NCBI GenBank assembly: GCA_029624675.1
Contig: JARSSP010000036.1
Span: 62,001 to 126,000, forward strand
Reading direction: 5' to 3'
Source: Candidatus Contendibacter sp.
Lineage (GTDB): Bacteria > Pseudomonadota > Gammaproteobacteria > Competibacterales > Competibacteraceae
DNA: 64,000 nt
This document shows, piece by piece, positions 29,405-37,659 of the stretch. The stretch's first letter is position 1; every line of letters begins with the position of its first letter. The translations under genes were made by a program, and so were the position numbers. A model generated the notes under the pieces. It made no database searches, was not told where the DNA came from, and was given only the letters and a program-made list of their open reading frames with translations.

Positions 29405-30829
29405 ATGAAGCGAGTCCTGTTCAATTCGATACTGGCTGCCGGCTTGATGACGGCTGCCTTGTTCGTTTCCAGCAGCCAAGCCAGGGAGAGCGCCTTTGAA
29501 GCCGTGCCATTGGGCGTTGAAGCCTACATCTATGGTTATCCGCTGGTCACCATGGAAATGACCCGGCGCGTGATGACCAATGTCGAGAAGCCGGAAGGCA
29601 CACGCGCTCCGATGGGGCAGTTTGTCCGGATGCGCCAGTATCCTTCCGCGACGTTCAGAGACGTTACTGCCCCGAACGCCGACACGCTGTACACCACCGC
29701 CTGGCTGGACGTGGGGCAAGAACCGTGGGTGTTGAGCCTGCCGGATGCACAGGACCGTTATTATCTGTTTCCCATGCTCGATGGCTGGACGGAAGTGTTC
29801 CAGGTACCGGGCAAACGCACCACCGGCACCGGCCCGCAAAAATACGCCATCACTGGCCCCGGTTGGAAAGGCAAGCTGCCCGAAGGCGTGAAGGAATATA
29901 AATCGCCGACCAACATGGTCTGGCTGCTCGGCCGCATCTACTGCACGGGTACACCGGAGGATTATGCGGCTGTCCATCAGATGCAGGACGAGATCTCGCT
30001 CGTCCCGCTCAGCGCCTATGGCAAGCCCTACACGCCGCCCGCGGGCAAGGTCGATCCGTCCATCGACATGAAAACCGCCGTGCGGGATCAGGTGAACGCG
30101 CTCAGCGCCGACGAGTATTTCAACTTGCTGACCAAGTTGATGAAAGACAATCCGCCCGCCGCCGCCGACAAGCACATCCTGGAAAAGATGGCCAAGATCG
30201 GGATCGTTCCCGGTCAGCCGTTCGATCGTAGCAAACTCGCCCCCGTAGCCCACGAAGCGTTCTCCCTCGTGCCCAAGGTCGCCAATGAAAAGATCATGCT
30301 TTGGCTGAAGGAAGGTATCGTCGAGGGCGACATGAAACTGGAGCACGGCTGGCTATTCACCACCAAAACCGGCAACTACGGTACGAACTACCTTCAGCGC
30401 GCCTTGATCACCGCCATCGGGTTGGGAGCGAATCGTCCGCAGGACGCCGTCTATCCCACTTCGGAAGGGCCGAATGCTCTCGGCTCCTACACCGGCGCAA
30501 AGAACTACGTGATGCACTTTGCAAAGGGTCAGCTCCCGCCGGCCAACGGTTTCTGGTCGCTGACGATGTACGACGGCGACTACTTCTTCGTGCCGAACCC
30601 GCTCAACCGCTACAGCATCAGCCCCCGGCAGAACCTCAAGGCCAACGCCGACGGTTCGGTGGACCTCTACATCCAGAACGCAAGCCCCGGCGCGGACAAG
30701 GAGTCCAACTGGCTGCCGGCGCCGAAGGATAAGTTCATCCTGATGCTGCGCCTCTATTGGCCAAGCGAGAAGGACCCCTCGATTCTCGACGGCTCGTGGA
30801 CAATTCCGCAGGTTAAGGCCGTGGAGTAA
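29405..30829 (+). CDS. DUF1254/DUF1214 exported protein 1
   Basis: The 474-residue precursor has a signal peptide ending SQA. The N-terminal DUF1254 half contains PNADTLYTTAWLD (near residues 92-104), and the C-terminal DUF1214 half contains FWSLTMYDGDYFFVPNPLN and the NADGSVDLYIQ / KESNWLPAP block. This two-domain layout is common in secreted proteins of unknown activity; some homologues occur next to sulfatases. It is followed by a palindromic repeat and the lipoprotein gene at 30945. Confidence 0.88.
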   Translation: MKRVLFNSILAAGLMTAALFVSSSQARESAFEAVPLGVEAYIYGYPLVTMEMTRRVMTNVEKPEGTRAPMGQFVRMRQYPSATFRDVTAPNADTLYTTAWLDVGQEPWVLSLPDAQDRYYLFPMLDGWTEVFQVPGKRTTGTGPQKYAITGPGWKGKLPEGVKEYKSPTNMVWLLGRIYCTGTPEDYAAVHQMQDEISLVPLSAYGKPYTPPAGKVDPSIDMKTAVRDQVNALSADEYFNLLTKLMKDNPPAAADKHILEKMAKIGIVPGQPFDRSKLAPVAHEAFSLVPKVANEKIMLWLKEGIVEGDMKLEHGWLFTTKTGNYGTNYLQRALITAIGLGANRPQDAVYPTSEGPNALGSYTGAKNYVMHFAKGQLPPANGFWSLTMYDGDYFFVPNPLNRYSISPRQNLKANADGSVDLYIQNASPGADKESNWLPAPKDKFILMLRLYWPSEKDPSILDGSWTIPQVKAVE

Positions 30830-30840
30830 CTTTCGATCAT

Positions 30841-30878
30841 GAACCGCGCGGGCTGCTCGCAAGAACAGCCCGCGGATT
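30841..30878 (+). repeat. GC palindromic spacer repeat, copy 2
   Basis: CGCGGGCTG (30847-30855) pairs perfectly with CAGCCCGCG (30866-30874) around a 10-base loop. The leading GAACCGCGCGGGC matches the first part of copies 1 and 4. Confidence 0.75.
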
Positions 30879-30944
30879 GACCGGACTCCACTCTTGTCTC
30901 TCGATTCCCCCTGACCATCCCTTTTCAAGAAGAGTGACACCATC

Positions 30945-31424
30945 ATGATCAACGCCAGTTTCAATCATCCGCGCGGGGTGCGCATGTGGCTAGCGGGGGT
31001 GGGCCTTCTGGGCCTTTCCGCCTGCGGTAGCCTGCAACCGCCCCCCACCGAACAGAGCATTGCCGGTCTGACGCCCTCGGGCGCCGTGACCCTGACCGAG
31101 ACCGTCGCGGCGGGCATGACGGGGGGAACCGGTGCGCTGACGTTCCAGGGGCGCAGCTATCCGTTCAGGGTCGTCGGCACGGTGATCGGACCCGGTGGGG
31201 CTTCGCGGACCCAGGCCGTCGGCAAGGTCTACCAGCTGAACCGTCTGTCCGATTTCGAGGGTACTTATTCGGAGGGGACGGGGCAGGCGGGACTCGCCAC
31301 GTCGGGCAAGACGGAATTGTGGATGCGGAACCAGGCGGGCGTGATCATGCACCTGACCGGCGCCAGCGAGGGCGTCGTGCTCTCGCTCGGGCGCGATGAG
31401 GTTGTGGTCCAACTGGCGAATTGA
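30945..31424 (+). CDS. Small lipoprotein, copy A of a three-member family
   Basis: The 159-residue product starts MINASFNHPRG and has a leader ending LSAC, a good lipobox. The mature part is an all-beta domain: TGALTFQGRSYPF, the KVYQLNRLSDFEGTY motif and WMRNQAGVIMHLTG. A nearly identical gene lies at 59036-59515 in inverted orientation, and a diverged paralogue at 41003-41455 shares TFKGKKYPF, GEVYAL and NGVIMNL. The homology of copies A and B extends into the ribosome-site region (GAGTGACACCA). The fold might resemble EipA/DUF1134 proteins, but this is uncertain. Confidence 0.75.
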   Translation: MINASFNHPRGVRMWLAGVGLLGLSACGSLQPPPTEQSIAGLTPSGAVTLTETVAAGMTGGTGALTFQGRSYPFRVVGTVIGPGGASRTQAVGKVYQLNRLSDFEGTYSEGTGQAGLATSGKTELWMRNQAGVIMHLTGASEGVVLSLGRDEVVVQLAN

Positions 31425-31471
31425 ATCCACACGCAACCTCATTAAACCCGACAGGAGTTGGCATAAAACGG

Positions 31472-31501
31472 CGCGGGCTGCTTTGCGAGGAGCGGCCCGC
31501 G
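31472..31501 (+). repeat. GC palindromic spacer repeat, copy 3
   Basis: CGCGGGCTGCT (31472-31482) pairs with AGCGGCCCGCG (31491-31501) with one wobble, around an 8-base loop. It follows the lipoprotein gene and precedes the next DUF1254 gene by about 40 bases. Confidence 0.75.
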
Positions 31502-31541
31502 AATTAAATGGCGGATCAATTTCGATGAAAGGAACCAACCC

Positions 31542-33071
31542 GTGAAACCCAATAAACGGACTTTTTTCGGCGGGGCGATGGTCTGCTCCATCGCCATAGC
31601 CCTCCTCACCGGCGGCGCGGTATCCGTGCAGGCGGCGGAGAATTACAAGATGACAACGCCCATCGCACCGGGCGTCGCCACGCCGAACAGAGTCGAAACC
31701 TCGATCGGCACACTACACCTGCACGACGGTTTCCCGTCACACGAAACCGTCGAGAAGATTTACGACAATCTGGATCGTTCACGCGCCTTGCAGGCTTACC
31801 TGTTGGCGATCCCGATCGTCAACCAGGCCGGCATGCGCGACTCGCTGCGCCAGTTTGGACCCGACAACCAGACGAACGTCATCTGGGAAACCCTGGTCGA
31901 TCCGAAAACCGTGGAACTGACAGCCAACGACAACACGGTCTACAGCTTCATCTGGATTGATACGAAGAAGGGGCCGCTGGTCGCGGAGATCCCCCCCATG
32001 GTCCTGGGAGCCATCGATGATTTCTGGTATCGCTGGGTGGCCGATATCGGCATCACCGGAGCCGACAAAGGGAAGGGCGGCAAATACCTGATTCTGCCGC
32101 CGGGGTACAAGGGCGAAATCCCGGAAGGCTATTTCGTGGTACGACCGAGCACCTACGGCAACTGGATGCCCTTCCGGTCGTTCCTCGTCGATGGCTCGCC
32201 CAAGCCCGGCGTCGAGTCGGTCAAGAAACACCTGAAGATCTATCCGCTTGCCGATGCGGCCAATCCTCCGCCGGTCAAGTTCATCAATGCGTCCGGCATC
32301 CCGTCCAACTTCGTCGCTCCGGGCGACTATGCGTTCTGGGAGCTGTTGAACCAGGTGATTCAGGAAGAACCCCCAGAGGGTTCCGACCCCACCACGCTGG
32401 GCCTGTTCGCCTCGATCGGCATCGAGAAGGGCAAGCCCTTCAATCCCGACGAGCGGATGAAGAAGATCCTGGCTGACGCCGCGAACATCGGCGCGGTGAC
32501 GGCGCGAACGCTCGCTTTCAAGATCCGCGAGAAGGATGCCTTCATCTATCCGGACGGCCAGTGGCGCAAGCCGTTCTTCGGCGGCTACAAGTTCGAGATC
32601 TCCCCCGGAGTCGCCAACCTCGACGGCGCAGCCTTCTTCTATTATTTTGCCACCGGCGTCACACCGGCGATGGAAGCGAAGATGGTCGGCGAAGGATCGC
32701 AGTACCCGTGGGCTTCGCTGGATTCGAAAGGCAACCCGTTTGACGGCGGCAAGACCTACCGGTTGCGCCTGCCGCCGAACATCCCGGTCAAGGACTTCTG
32801 GTCGGTGATCGTTTACGACAACCAGACGCGCTCAATGCTACAAACCGATCAGCAGGCCCCGAGCGTGAGCAGTCAGGGTAAAGGCATCAAGACCAATGCA
32901 GACGGCTCGGTGGATGTCTATTTTGGCCCCAAGGCGCCGGACGGTTTCGAGAACAACTGGGTGCAAACGATTCCTGGCAAAGGCTGGTTCATGATCCTGC
33001 GCCTCTACGGCCCGCTGGAGCCCTGGTTCAACCAGACTTGGCGGCCGGGCGAGATCGAGGAGGTGAAATAG
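31542..33071 (+). CDS. DUF1254/DUF1214 exported protein 2
   Basis: The 509-residue precursor has a signal peptide ending VQA. It has the DUF1254 pattern TANDNTVYSFIWIDTKKG and the DUF1214 pattern FWSVIVYDNQTRSM...NADGSVDVYF. It is longer than its neighbours and has an extra 70-residue segment between the domains; the two other DUF1254 proteins in the cluster resemble each other more than this one. Function is unknown. A GAAAGGA ribosome site precedes the ATG-equivalent GTG at 31542. Confidence 0.87.
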   Translation: MKPNKRTFFGGAMVCSIAIALLTGGAVSVQAAENYKMTTPIAPGVATPNRVETSIGTLHLHDGFPSHETVEKIYDNLDRSRALQAYLLAIPIVNQAGMRDSLRQFGPDNQTNVIWETLVDPKTVELTANDNTVYSFIWIDTKKGPLVAEIPPMVLGAIDDFWYRWVADIGITGADKGKGGKYLILPPGYKGEIPEGYFVVRPSTYGNWMPFRSFLVDGSPKPGVESVKKHLKIYPLADAANPPPVKFINASGIPSNFVAPGDYAFWELLNQVIQEEPPEGSDPTTLGLFASIGIEKGKPFNPDERMKKILADAANIGAVTARTLAFKIREKDAFIYPDGQWRKPFFGGYKFEISPGVANLDGAAFFYYFATGVTPAMEAKMVGEGSQYPWASLDSKGNPFDGGKTYRLRLPPNIPVKDFWSVIVYDNQTRSMLQTDQQAPSVSSQGKGIKTNADGSVDVYFGPKAPDGFENNWVQTIPGKGWFMILRLYGPLEPWFNQTWRPGEIEEVK

Positions 33072-33095
33072 CCCCCTCGATCAGGTTATAAACCG

Positions 33096-33125
33096 CGCGG
33101 GCCGCTTCGCGAGGCGCGGTCCGCG
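33096..33125 (+). repeat. GC palindromic spacer repeat, copy 4
   Basis: CGCGGGCCGC (33096-33105) pairs with GCGGTCCGCG (33116-33125), one wobble, 10-base loop. The preceding ATAAACCGCG matches the start of the other copies. Confidence 0.75.
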
Positions 33126-33172
33126 AATTCACCATCGAAGCAATATCAGAAACTTTAAGGAGACCGAAGGTT

Positions 33173-34630
33173 ATGCACCGCATTGTGTTGAACGTGGCGC
33201 TGGCGGTTGCCGTCGCCGCCGCGCCATTCACCGGCTACGGGGCCGAGAAAGACGCCATTTCCCAAGCCGAGAAGCACGAGAAGAACCGGCCCGGCATCCT
33301 TGAAACCAAGGCCATCGCCGAGGAAGGCTTCATCTACGGTTTGCCGATCGTCATGAACTATGCCGTCATGTATGAGTATGCGGTGGACAAGAACTCGGGC
33401 CAGTTCAAGGCCCCCTTCAACCAGATCTTCAACGAGGCCCGCGTCTTCACCTACAAGGACACGGCGATCATCACCCCCAACAGCGACACGCCCTACTCGT
33501 TGCTGTGGATGGACCTGCGCGCCGAGCCGCTCGTGCTGTCGGTGCCGGCGGTGGACAAGAAGCGCTACTACTCGGTGATGCTGACCGACGGCAACACCTT
33601 CAACTACGGCTACATCGGCAGCCGCGCCACCGGCAATGACGCCGGCGACTACCTGGTCGTCGGGCCGAACTGGAAGGGCGAAACGCCGGCGGGCATCAAG
33701 AAGGTGTTCCGCTCGACCACCGATTTCTCGCTGGCCGCGTACCGCACCCAGCTCATCGACCCCGAGGACATGCCCAACGTCGAGAAGGTGCAGGCGGGCT
33801 ACAAGGCGCAACCGCTGTCGGCGTATCTCAAGCAACCCCCCCCGCCTGCCGCGCCGGCCATCGATTTCCCGAAGATCGACAAGGAGATGGTGAAGACCAA
33901 TTTCTTCGAGTACCTGGACTTCGCGCTGCAGTTCGCGCCGGCCGGCCCCGAGGAGGAGGCGATCCGCGCCAAGCTCGCCAGCATCGGCATCGGCCCCGGC
34001 AAGAAGTTCGCCTTCAAGGACCTTTCGCTCGAGCACAAGGCCGCCATCCTGCTGGCGATGAAGGAAGGCGACAGCAAGGTCGAAAAGTACCTGGAGGCCG
34101 GGATGAAGGACATCAACGGGTGGAAGGTCGGCTCGCTGTTCGGCGACCGCGCCTTCTACAACGGCGACTGGCTGAAGCGCGCCGCCGCTGCGAAGGCAGG
34201 CATCTACGGCAACAACGCCGAAGAGGCCATGTATCCGCTGACCAAGACGCTGGCCAGCGGCGAGGTGCTCGACGGAGCCAAGCACAGGTACACGCTGACC
34301 TTCGCCAAGGACCAGTTCCCGCCGGTCAACGCCTTCTGGTCGGTGACCATGTACGACGGCAAGACCCAGTTCCTGATCAAGAACCCGATCGACCGATACC
34401 TGATCAACTCGGCGATGCTGCCGTCGATGAAAAAAAATGCGGATGGCTCGCTGACGCTCTACATCCAGAAGGATTCGCCCGGCAAGGACAAGGAATCGAA
34501 TTGGCTGCCGGCGCCGGATGGTCCGATCTACCTCGCCATGCGGCTCTACTGGCCGAAGACCGAGGCGCCGTCGATCCTGCCGCCGGGCGAAGGCACCTGG
34601 CAACCACCAGCGATTCAGGTGGCGAAGTGA
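33173..34630 (+). CDS. DUF1254/DUF1214 exported protein 3
   Basis: The 485-residue precursor has a short signal peptide (cut near GYGA). It shows PNSDTPYSLLWMDL for DUF1254 and FWSVTMYDGKTQFLIKNPI with KESNWLPAPDGP for DUF1214. Codon use is more C/G-biased than in the first DUF1254 gene. An Ala/Pro tract (KQPPPPAAPAIDFP) links the domains. It is followed not by a GC palindrome but by the structured RNA element at 34660. Confidence 0.87.
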   Translation: MHRIVLNVALAVAVAAAPFTGYGAEKDAISQAEKHEKNRPGILETKAIAEEGFIYGLPIVMNYAVMYEYAVDKNSGQFKAPFNQIFNEARVFTYKDTAIITPNSDTPYSLLWMDLRAEPLVLSVPAVDKKRYYSVMLTDGNTFNYGYIGSRATGNDAGDYLVVGPNWKGETPAGIKKVFRSTTDFSLAAYRTQLIDPEDMPNVEKVQAGYKAQPLSAYLKQPPPPAAPAIDFPKIDKEMVKTNFFEYLDFALQFAPAGPEEEAIRAKLASIGIGPGKKFAFKDLSLEHKAAILLAMKEGDSKVEKYLEAGMKDINGWKVGSLFGDRAFYNGDWLKRAAAAKAGIYGNNAEEAMYPLTKTLASGEVLDGAKHRYTLTFAKDQFPPVNAFWSVTMYDGKTQFLIKNPIDRYLINSAMLPSMKKNADGSLTLYIQKDSPGKDKESNWLPAPDGPIYLAMRLYWPKTEAPSILPPGEGTWQPPAIQVAK

Positions 34631-34659
34631 TGTGGATGCTTCCTCAGTCCCGGACTCTG

Positions 34660-34900
34660 AGACTGGCCGTTAAACAGGCCTACGGGGTACGAAGCCAGTG
34701 CGGCCACCAGGGATGGCCCCACGAGGGGGTAAAAACCAGCGGATAAGAGGGTCGAGGGGAGCGCCCGGCATGATCTGCCAGTCGGGCCGTTACCAGGTGC
34801 GTAAGCGCTGACAGCCGGGAAAGACCGGCACCTAACGTCAAAGGCTGACCGCGCTTCGCGCGGTTCGCTATCCCTCTCTGGCCTAAAGACCGGGGTCTCT
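34660..34900 (+). ncRNA. Highly structured element resembling an IscB omega-RNA (HEARO), no iscB nearby
   Basis: This 240-base stretch has no open frame but a dense series of helices: ACTGGC (34662) with GCCAGT (34694), GGCCA/TGGCC, CCCC-ACGA-GGGG, GCCCG/CGGGC enclosing GGCA/TGCC, AGGTG/CACCT enclosing GCCGG/CCGGC, ACCGCG/CGCGGT, and a last 8-base stem CTCTGGCC-TAAA-GACCGGGG with two wobbles and one mismatch. The order and the motifs AACGTCAAAGGCTGACCG and TTCGCTATCCCTC resemble HEARO RNAs, the guide RNAs of IscB nucleases, as I remember them. In IscB loci the iscB gene starts just after such an element; here a barrel gene starts 15 bases later. The upstream bases (about 34631-34659) would be the guide. 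Confidence 0.5.
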
Positions 34901-34914
34901 CGCAAGGAAAACTG

Positions 34915-35730
34915 ATGAAACCGACCGATCAAATCGCCCTCGCCGCCGGGCTACTCGCCCTCGGCGCGGCTCTCGCCGCGCCGGTCCGGGCGGAACTGAG
35001 CGCCGAGGAACTGGCGAAGATGGCTCAAAATCCCATCGGCAACCTGATCAGCCTGCCGTTTCAGGACAACGTCAACTTCAACGTCGGACCGGAAAACGGC
35101 ACTCAGAACGTGCTGAATATCCAGCCGGTCATCCCGTTCGAATTGAACGCGGACTGGAACCTCATCACCCGCACCATCATCCCGGTGATCTCTCAGCCCG
35201 CGTTCGCGCCGGGTCAAGATCGCAGCAACGGACTGGGCGACATTCAGTTCACCGCATTCCTGTCGCCGGCCAACGCCAGCGGGCTGATCTGGGGCGTGGG
35301 CGCCATCGCGCAACTGCCGACCAACAGCAACGACCGGCTGGGCAACGACCGCTGGGGCCTGGGACCCTCCTTCGTGGCGCTGCATCTGGACAAGGGCGAT
35401 CCCTGGGTGTACGGCGCGCTGGTCAACAACGTCTGGTCGGTCGGCTCGGGCGACGATCCCAGCTACAACAACTTCCTGCTCCAGCCCTTCCTCAACTACA
35501 ACTTCCCGGAAGGGCTGTACCTTACCAGTTCGCCGGTCATCACCGCCAACTGGAAGGCGGACAGCGACGACCGCTGGACCGTGCCGCTCGGTGGCGGCGT
35601 GGGGAAAATCTTTCACTTGGGCAAGCTGCCGGTGAACACCCAGATCCAGGCGTTCTACAACGTGGTGGCGCCGGATGACGGTCCCGACTGGACCCTGCGC
35701 TTGCAGGCGCAACTCCTGTTTCCGAAGTGA
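34915..35730 (+). CDS. Predicted outer-membrane beta-barrel protein (bacterial neuromedin-U-like family)
   Basis: The 271-residue protein has a signal peptide ending VRA and then alternating polar/aromatic strands (for example LNIQPVIPFELNADW, LGDIQFTAFLSP, LYLTSSPVITANW) ending in a LRLQAQLLFPK strand, as in barrels often annotated as neuromedin U or transporter. AAGGAAAA before the ATG at 34915 is the ribosome site and lies right at the end of the structured RNA element, so the element is probably its leader. It may be a channel for the products of the nearby sulfatase. Confidence 0.72.
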   Translation: MKPTDQIALAAGLLALGAALAAPVRAELSAEELAKMAQNPIGNLISLPFQDNVNFNVGPENGTQNVLNIQPVIPFELNADWNLITRTIIPVISQPAFAPGQDRSNGLGDIQFTAFLSPANASGLIWGVGAIAQLPTNSNDRLGNDRWGLGPSFVALHLDKGDPWVYGALVNNVWSVGSGDDPSYNNFLLQPFLNYNFPEGLYLTSSPVITANWKADSDDRWTVPLGGGVGKIFHLGKLPVNTQIQAFYNVVAPDDGPDWTLRLQAQLLFPK

Positions 35731-35749
35731 CTTTTTGGAGACAACAGTC

Positions 35750-36000
35750 ATGCGGAACTATCCACGCCGGCTACGGCGGCGCCTACTACCACCCGACTGA
35801 CGCGGCGGGCGGCTGCTGGGTTTGCACGACTGGGTACAGCGCCGGCGCGGTCGCCACCGCTGGGGCCGTGGGCTTGGCCGTCGGCGCGGCCATCGGCTCG
35901 GCGGTGGCCAGCCCGACGGTGGTGGTGAACGGCCAATCCCAGCAAGTAAATGTCGGTGATTTGAGTAGGGGGGATGATCGCAGCAGGTTCGAAGATTTGC
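35750..36000 (+). pseudogene. Decayed copy of the Gly/Tyr-rich exported protein gene
   Basis: The leader GGAGACAACAGTC and first codons ATGCGGAA match the gene at 25681, but an internal deletion joins them out of frame to the HAGYGGAYYHP region, so the ATG reads only 16 codons. In the shifted frame the rest, GGCWVCTTGYSAGAV and the Ala/Gly stretch up to SPTVVV, remains close to the intact gene before diverging. It is a clear duplicate that lost its signal peptide and repeats. Confidence 0.8.
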
Positions 36001-36125
36001 AAAATACTGATGTCCTCGGATCAGAAACGAGGACCTGGCGCCTCGCGAAATCCGCGAAAAATGGCCAGCGCCTATAACATGATTCAAGATCACAATCACT
36101 TGGAGCGAAGATCGGGAGGCAAACC

Positions 36126-36962
36126 ATGTTTCGAAAGCAAGTATTACAAGCAGGACTCTGGGCAATAGTGGCCAGTGCCGGCCTGCTAGCCTCGGGCAGC
36201 GCGACGTCGGCCGGAGTGGACCTGTACGATGGCGAATGGCATTACAACCTGACGCCGTATGCCTGGTTCCCGAACATTTCCCAGACGCTCCATTTCAGCA
36301 CGCCGTTGGGGGGAGGTAAAACCGTTGATGCCGAAGTCAAGCCGGACAGCTATCTCAGCGACCTTGATTTCGCCCTGATGGGGGCCTTCGAAGCGCGCAA
36401 GGGCGACTGGGCCTTCGCGATGGATCTGATCTACAACGACTTCAGTAACCAGAAGGGAGAGATCAAGACCGTGCGGGGACCGGGCGGCAACCTGTCGCTA
36501 CCCATCGACACGAGTTTGAACGTGGATCTCAAGGTGTTGATCTGGGAGGGCATCGGCAGCTACACCGTGGCGCGAAGTTCCGCCGGGACGCTGGATGTTT
36601 TCGGCGGCATCCGCTACCTGGGCCTGGAAACCTCCACGGATTTAAGCTTTTCCGGGCCAGACGGGGTCATCGGACGTTCAGGTAGTACCTCCGACAAGAT
36701 CAACGTATGGGACGGGATCGTCGGCGTGCGCGGCGAGGCGCGGTTTGGCGACAGCGACTGGTTCGTGCCGTATTATCTCGACATCGGCGCGGGTAACTAC
36801 TCGAACTGGACCTGGCAGGGCTGGGCGGGGATCGGCTACCGCTTCGACTGGGGTGATGTCGTGCTGGTGTACCGCAATCTCTCCTATTCGACGGACGGCG
36901 ATCAGACCGTTGAGGATCTGCGTCTGGCGGGTCCGGCATTGGGCGCCACCTTCCGTTGGTAA
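36126..36962 (+). CDS. Predicted outer-membrane beta-barrel protein
   Basis: The 278-residue product has a signal peptide (cut near TSA) followed by WHYNLTPYAWFPNIS, a start shared with many proteobacterial barrels, and repeated amphipathic strands (DFALMGAFEARKGDWAFAMD, GSYTVARSSAGTLDVFGGI, GIGYRFDWGDVVLVYR) to a terminal FRW, the C-terminal aromatic signal for the BAM complex. Function is unknown. The GGGAGGC before 36126 is the ribosome site. A strong terminator follows about 95 bases after the stop. Confidence 0.82.
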   Translation: MFRKQVLQAGLWAIVASAGLLASGSATSAGVDLYDGEWHYNLTPYAWFPNISQTLHFSTPLGGGKTVDAEVKPDSYLSDLDFALMGAFEARKGDWAFAMDLIYNDFSNQKGEIKTVRGPGGNLSLPIDTSLNVDLKVLIWEGIGSYTVARSSAGTLDVFGGIRYLGLETSTDLSFSGPDGVIGRSGSTSDKINVWDGIVGVRGEARFGDSDWFVPYYLDIGAGNYSNWTWQGWAGIGYRFDWGDVVLVYRNLSYSTDGDQTVEDLRLAGPALGATFRW

Positions 36963-37055
36963 GGCCCAAATCGACGTTCATGCCCCGCGCAATCTGGATT
37001 ATCGCCACCCTGCTCGCCATTCCGCCATTCCCGCGTTGTGGGTTCTGTCGGATTC

Positions 37056-37082
37056 CGGGCCTGCTCCCCGGCCCGTTTTTTT
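37056..37082 (+). terminator. Rho-independent terminator
   Basis: CGGGCC and GGCCCG enclose an 8-base loop and are followed by seven T residues. It ends transcription of the barrel gene at 36126. Confidence 0.85.
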
Positions 37083-37156
37083 ACGGGCTCCGGCGACGGC
37101 GCTGGTGCGCTTAAGTTCCCTCCGCCTCCCACCATGGAATCCCGAATCATGCACCG

Positions 37157-37466
37157 ATGGTCCTTTCCCAGCCTGGCATCGCTCACGTCGATCTGGCGCC
37201 GACCAAACCGGAAATGAGCGTGGTTGCGCTGGTGGCGCCCTACACCACGGTCGCCGACGTGGCCCTCGGGGGCGGCGGCGGGCGAGCCGGTTGGATCCGC
37301 GCCTCTGGGCCGCACCGGCATCGCCGCGCAATTCATCGACGGCGAGACCAGCCAGGTGATCGCCGAGTACGCCGATACCCAGGTCGGCCGGAAATACGTG
37401 GTCGATACCTCAAAAGGCGTCGGCAACGCCATCACCACGGGTTTTTCGGCTTACGAAACTCCGTAG
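37157..37466 (+). pseudogene. Frameshifted remnant of a DUF3313-like lipoprotein gene
   Basis: One frame reads LAPTKPEMSVVALVAPYTTVADVALGGGGG and the next frame continues GEPVGSAPLGRTGIAAQFIDG...TSKGVGNAITTGF to the stop at 37464-37466. The joint falls in a GGGGGCGGCGGCGGG run, a likely slip site. The pattern of a hydrophobic mid-section followed by a G-aaqFiDg-t beta strand is like DUF3313 lipoproteins. The N-terminus with a lipobox is missing. An alternative is a sequencing error in the G-run. Confidence 0.4.
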
Positions 37467-37481
37467 GATCGTCGGCGAGCG

Positions 37482-37503
37482 GCGGACGTGAGTCCGCTGT
37501 TTT
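37482..37503 (+). terminator. Short terminator-like hairpin
   Basis: GCGGAC-GTGA-GTCCGC is a perfect 6-base stem followed by TGTTTTCG, just after the remnant at 37466. The rest of 37504-37659 shows no recognisable feature apart from the ribosome site AGGATTGACCC region before 37660. Confidence 0.55.
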
Positions 37504-37659
37504 CGTACCCGCCGAGATCGCCGACGCCTGGCCGCGTTCCGGGAACCAGGGGGCTAACGCCCTCGCGCGCGGAACGACCGCGCCGCTGCCGCAAGATTCA
37601 GGAGGCCACGATGACCAACCAACTCCCAACCAAACCCAAAATCACATGAGGATTGACCC

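Noticed and set aside
34631..34914. Group II intron fragment as an explanation of the structured region
   Set aside because: No domain V-like AGC...GTT hairpin, no boundary sequence and no reverse transcriptase; the order of stems fits a HEARO-type RNA better.
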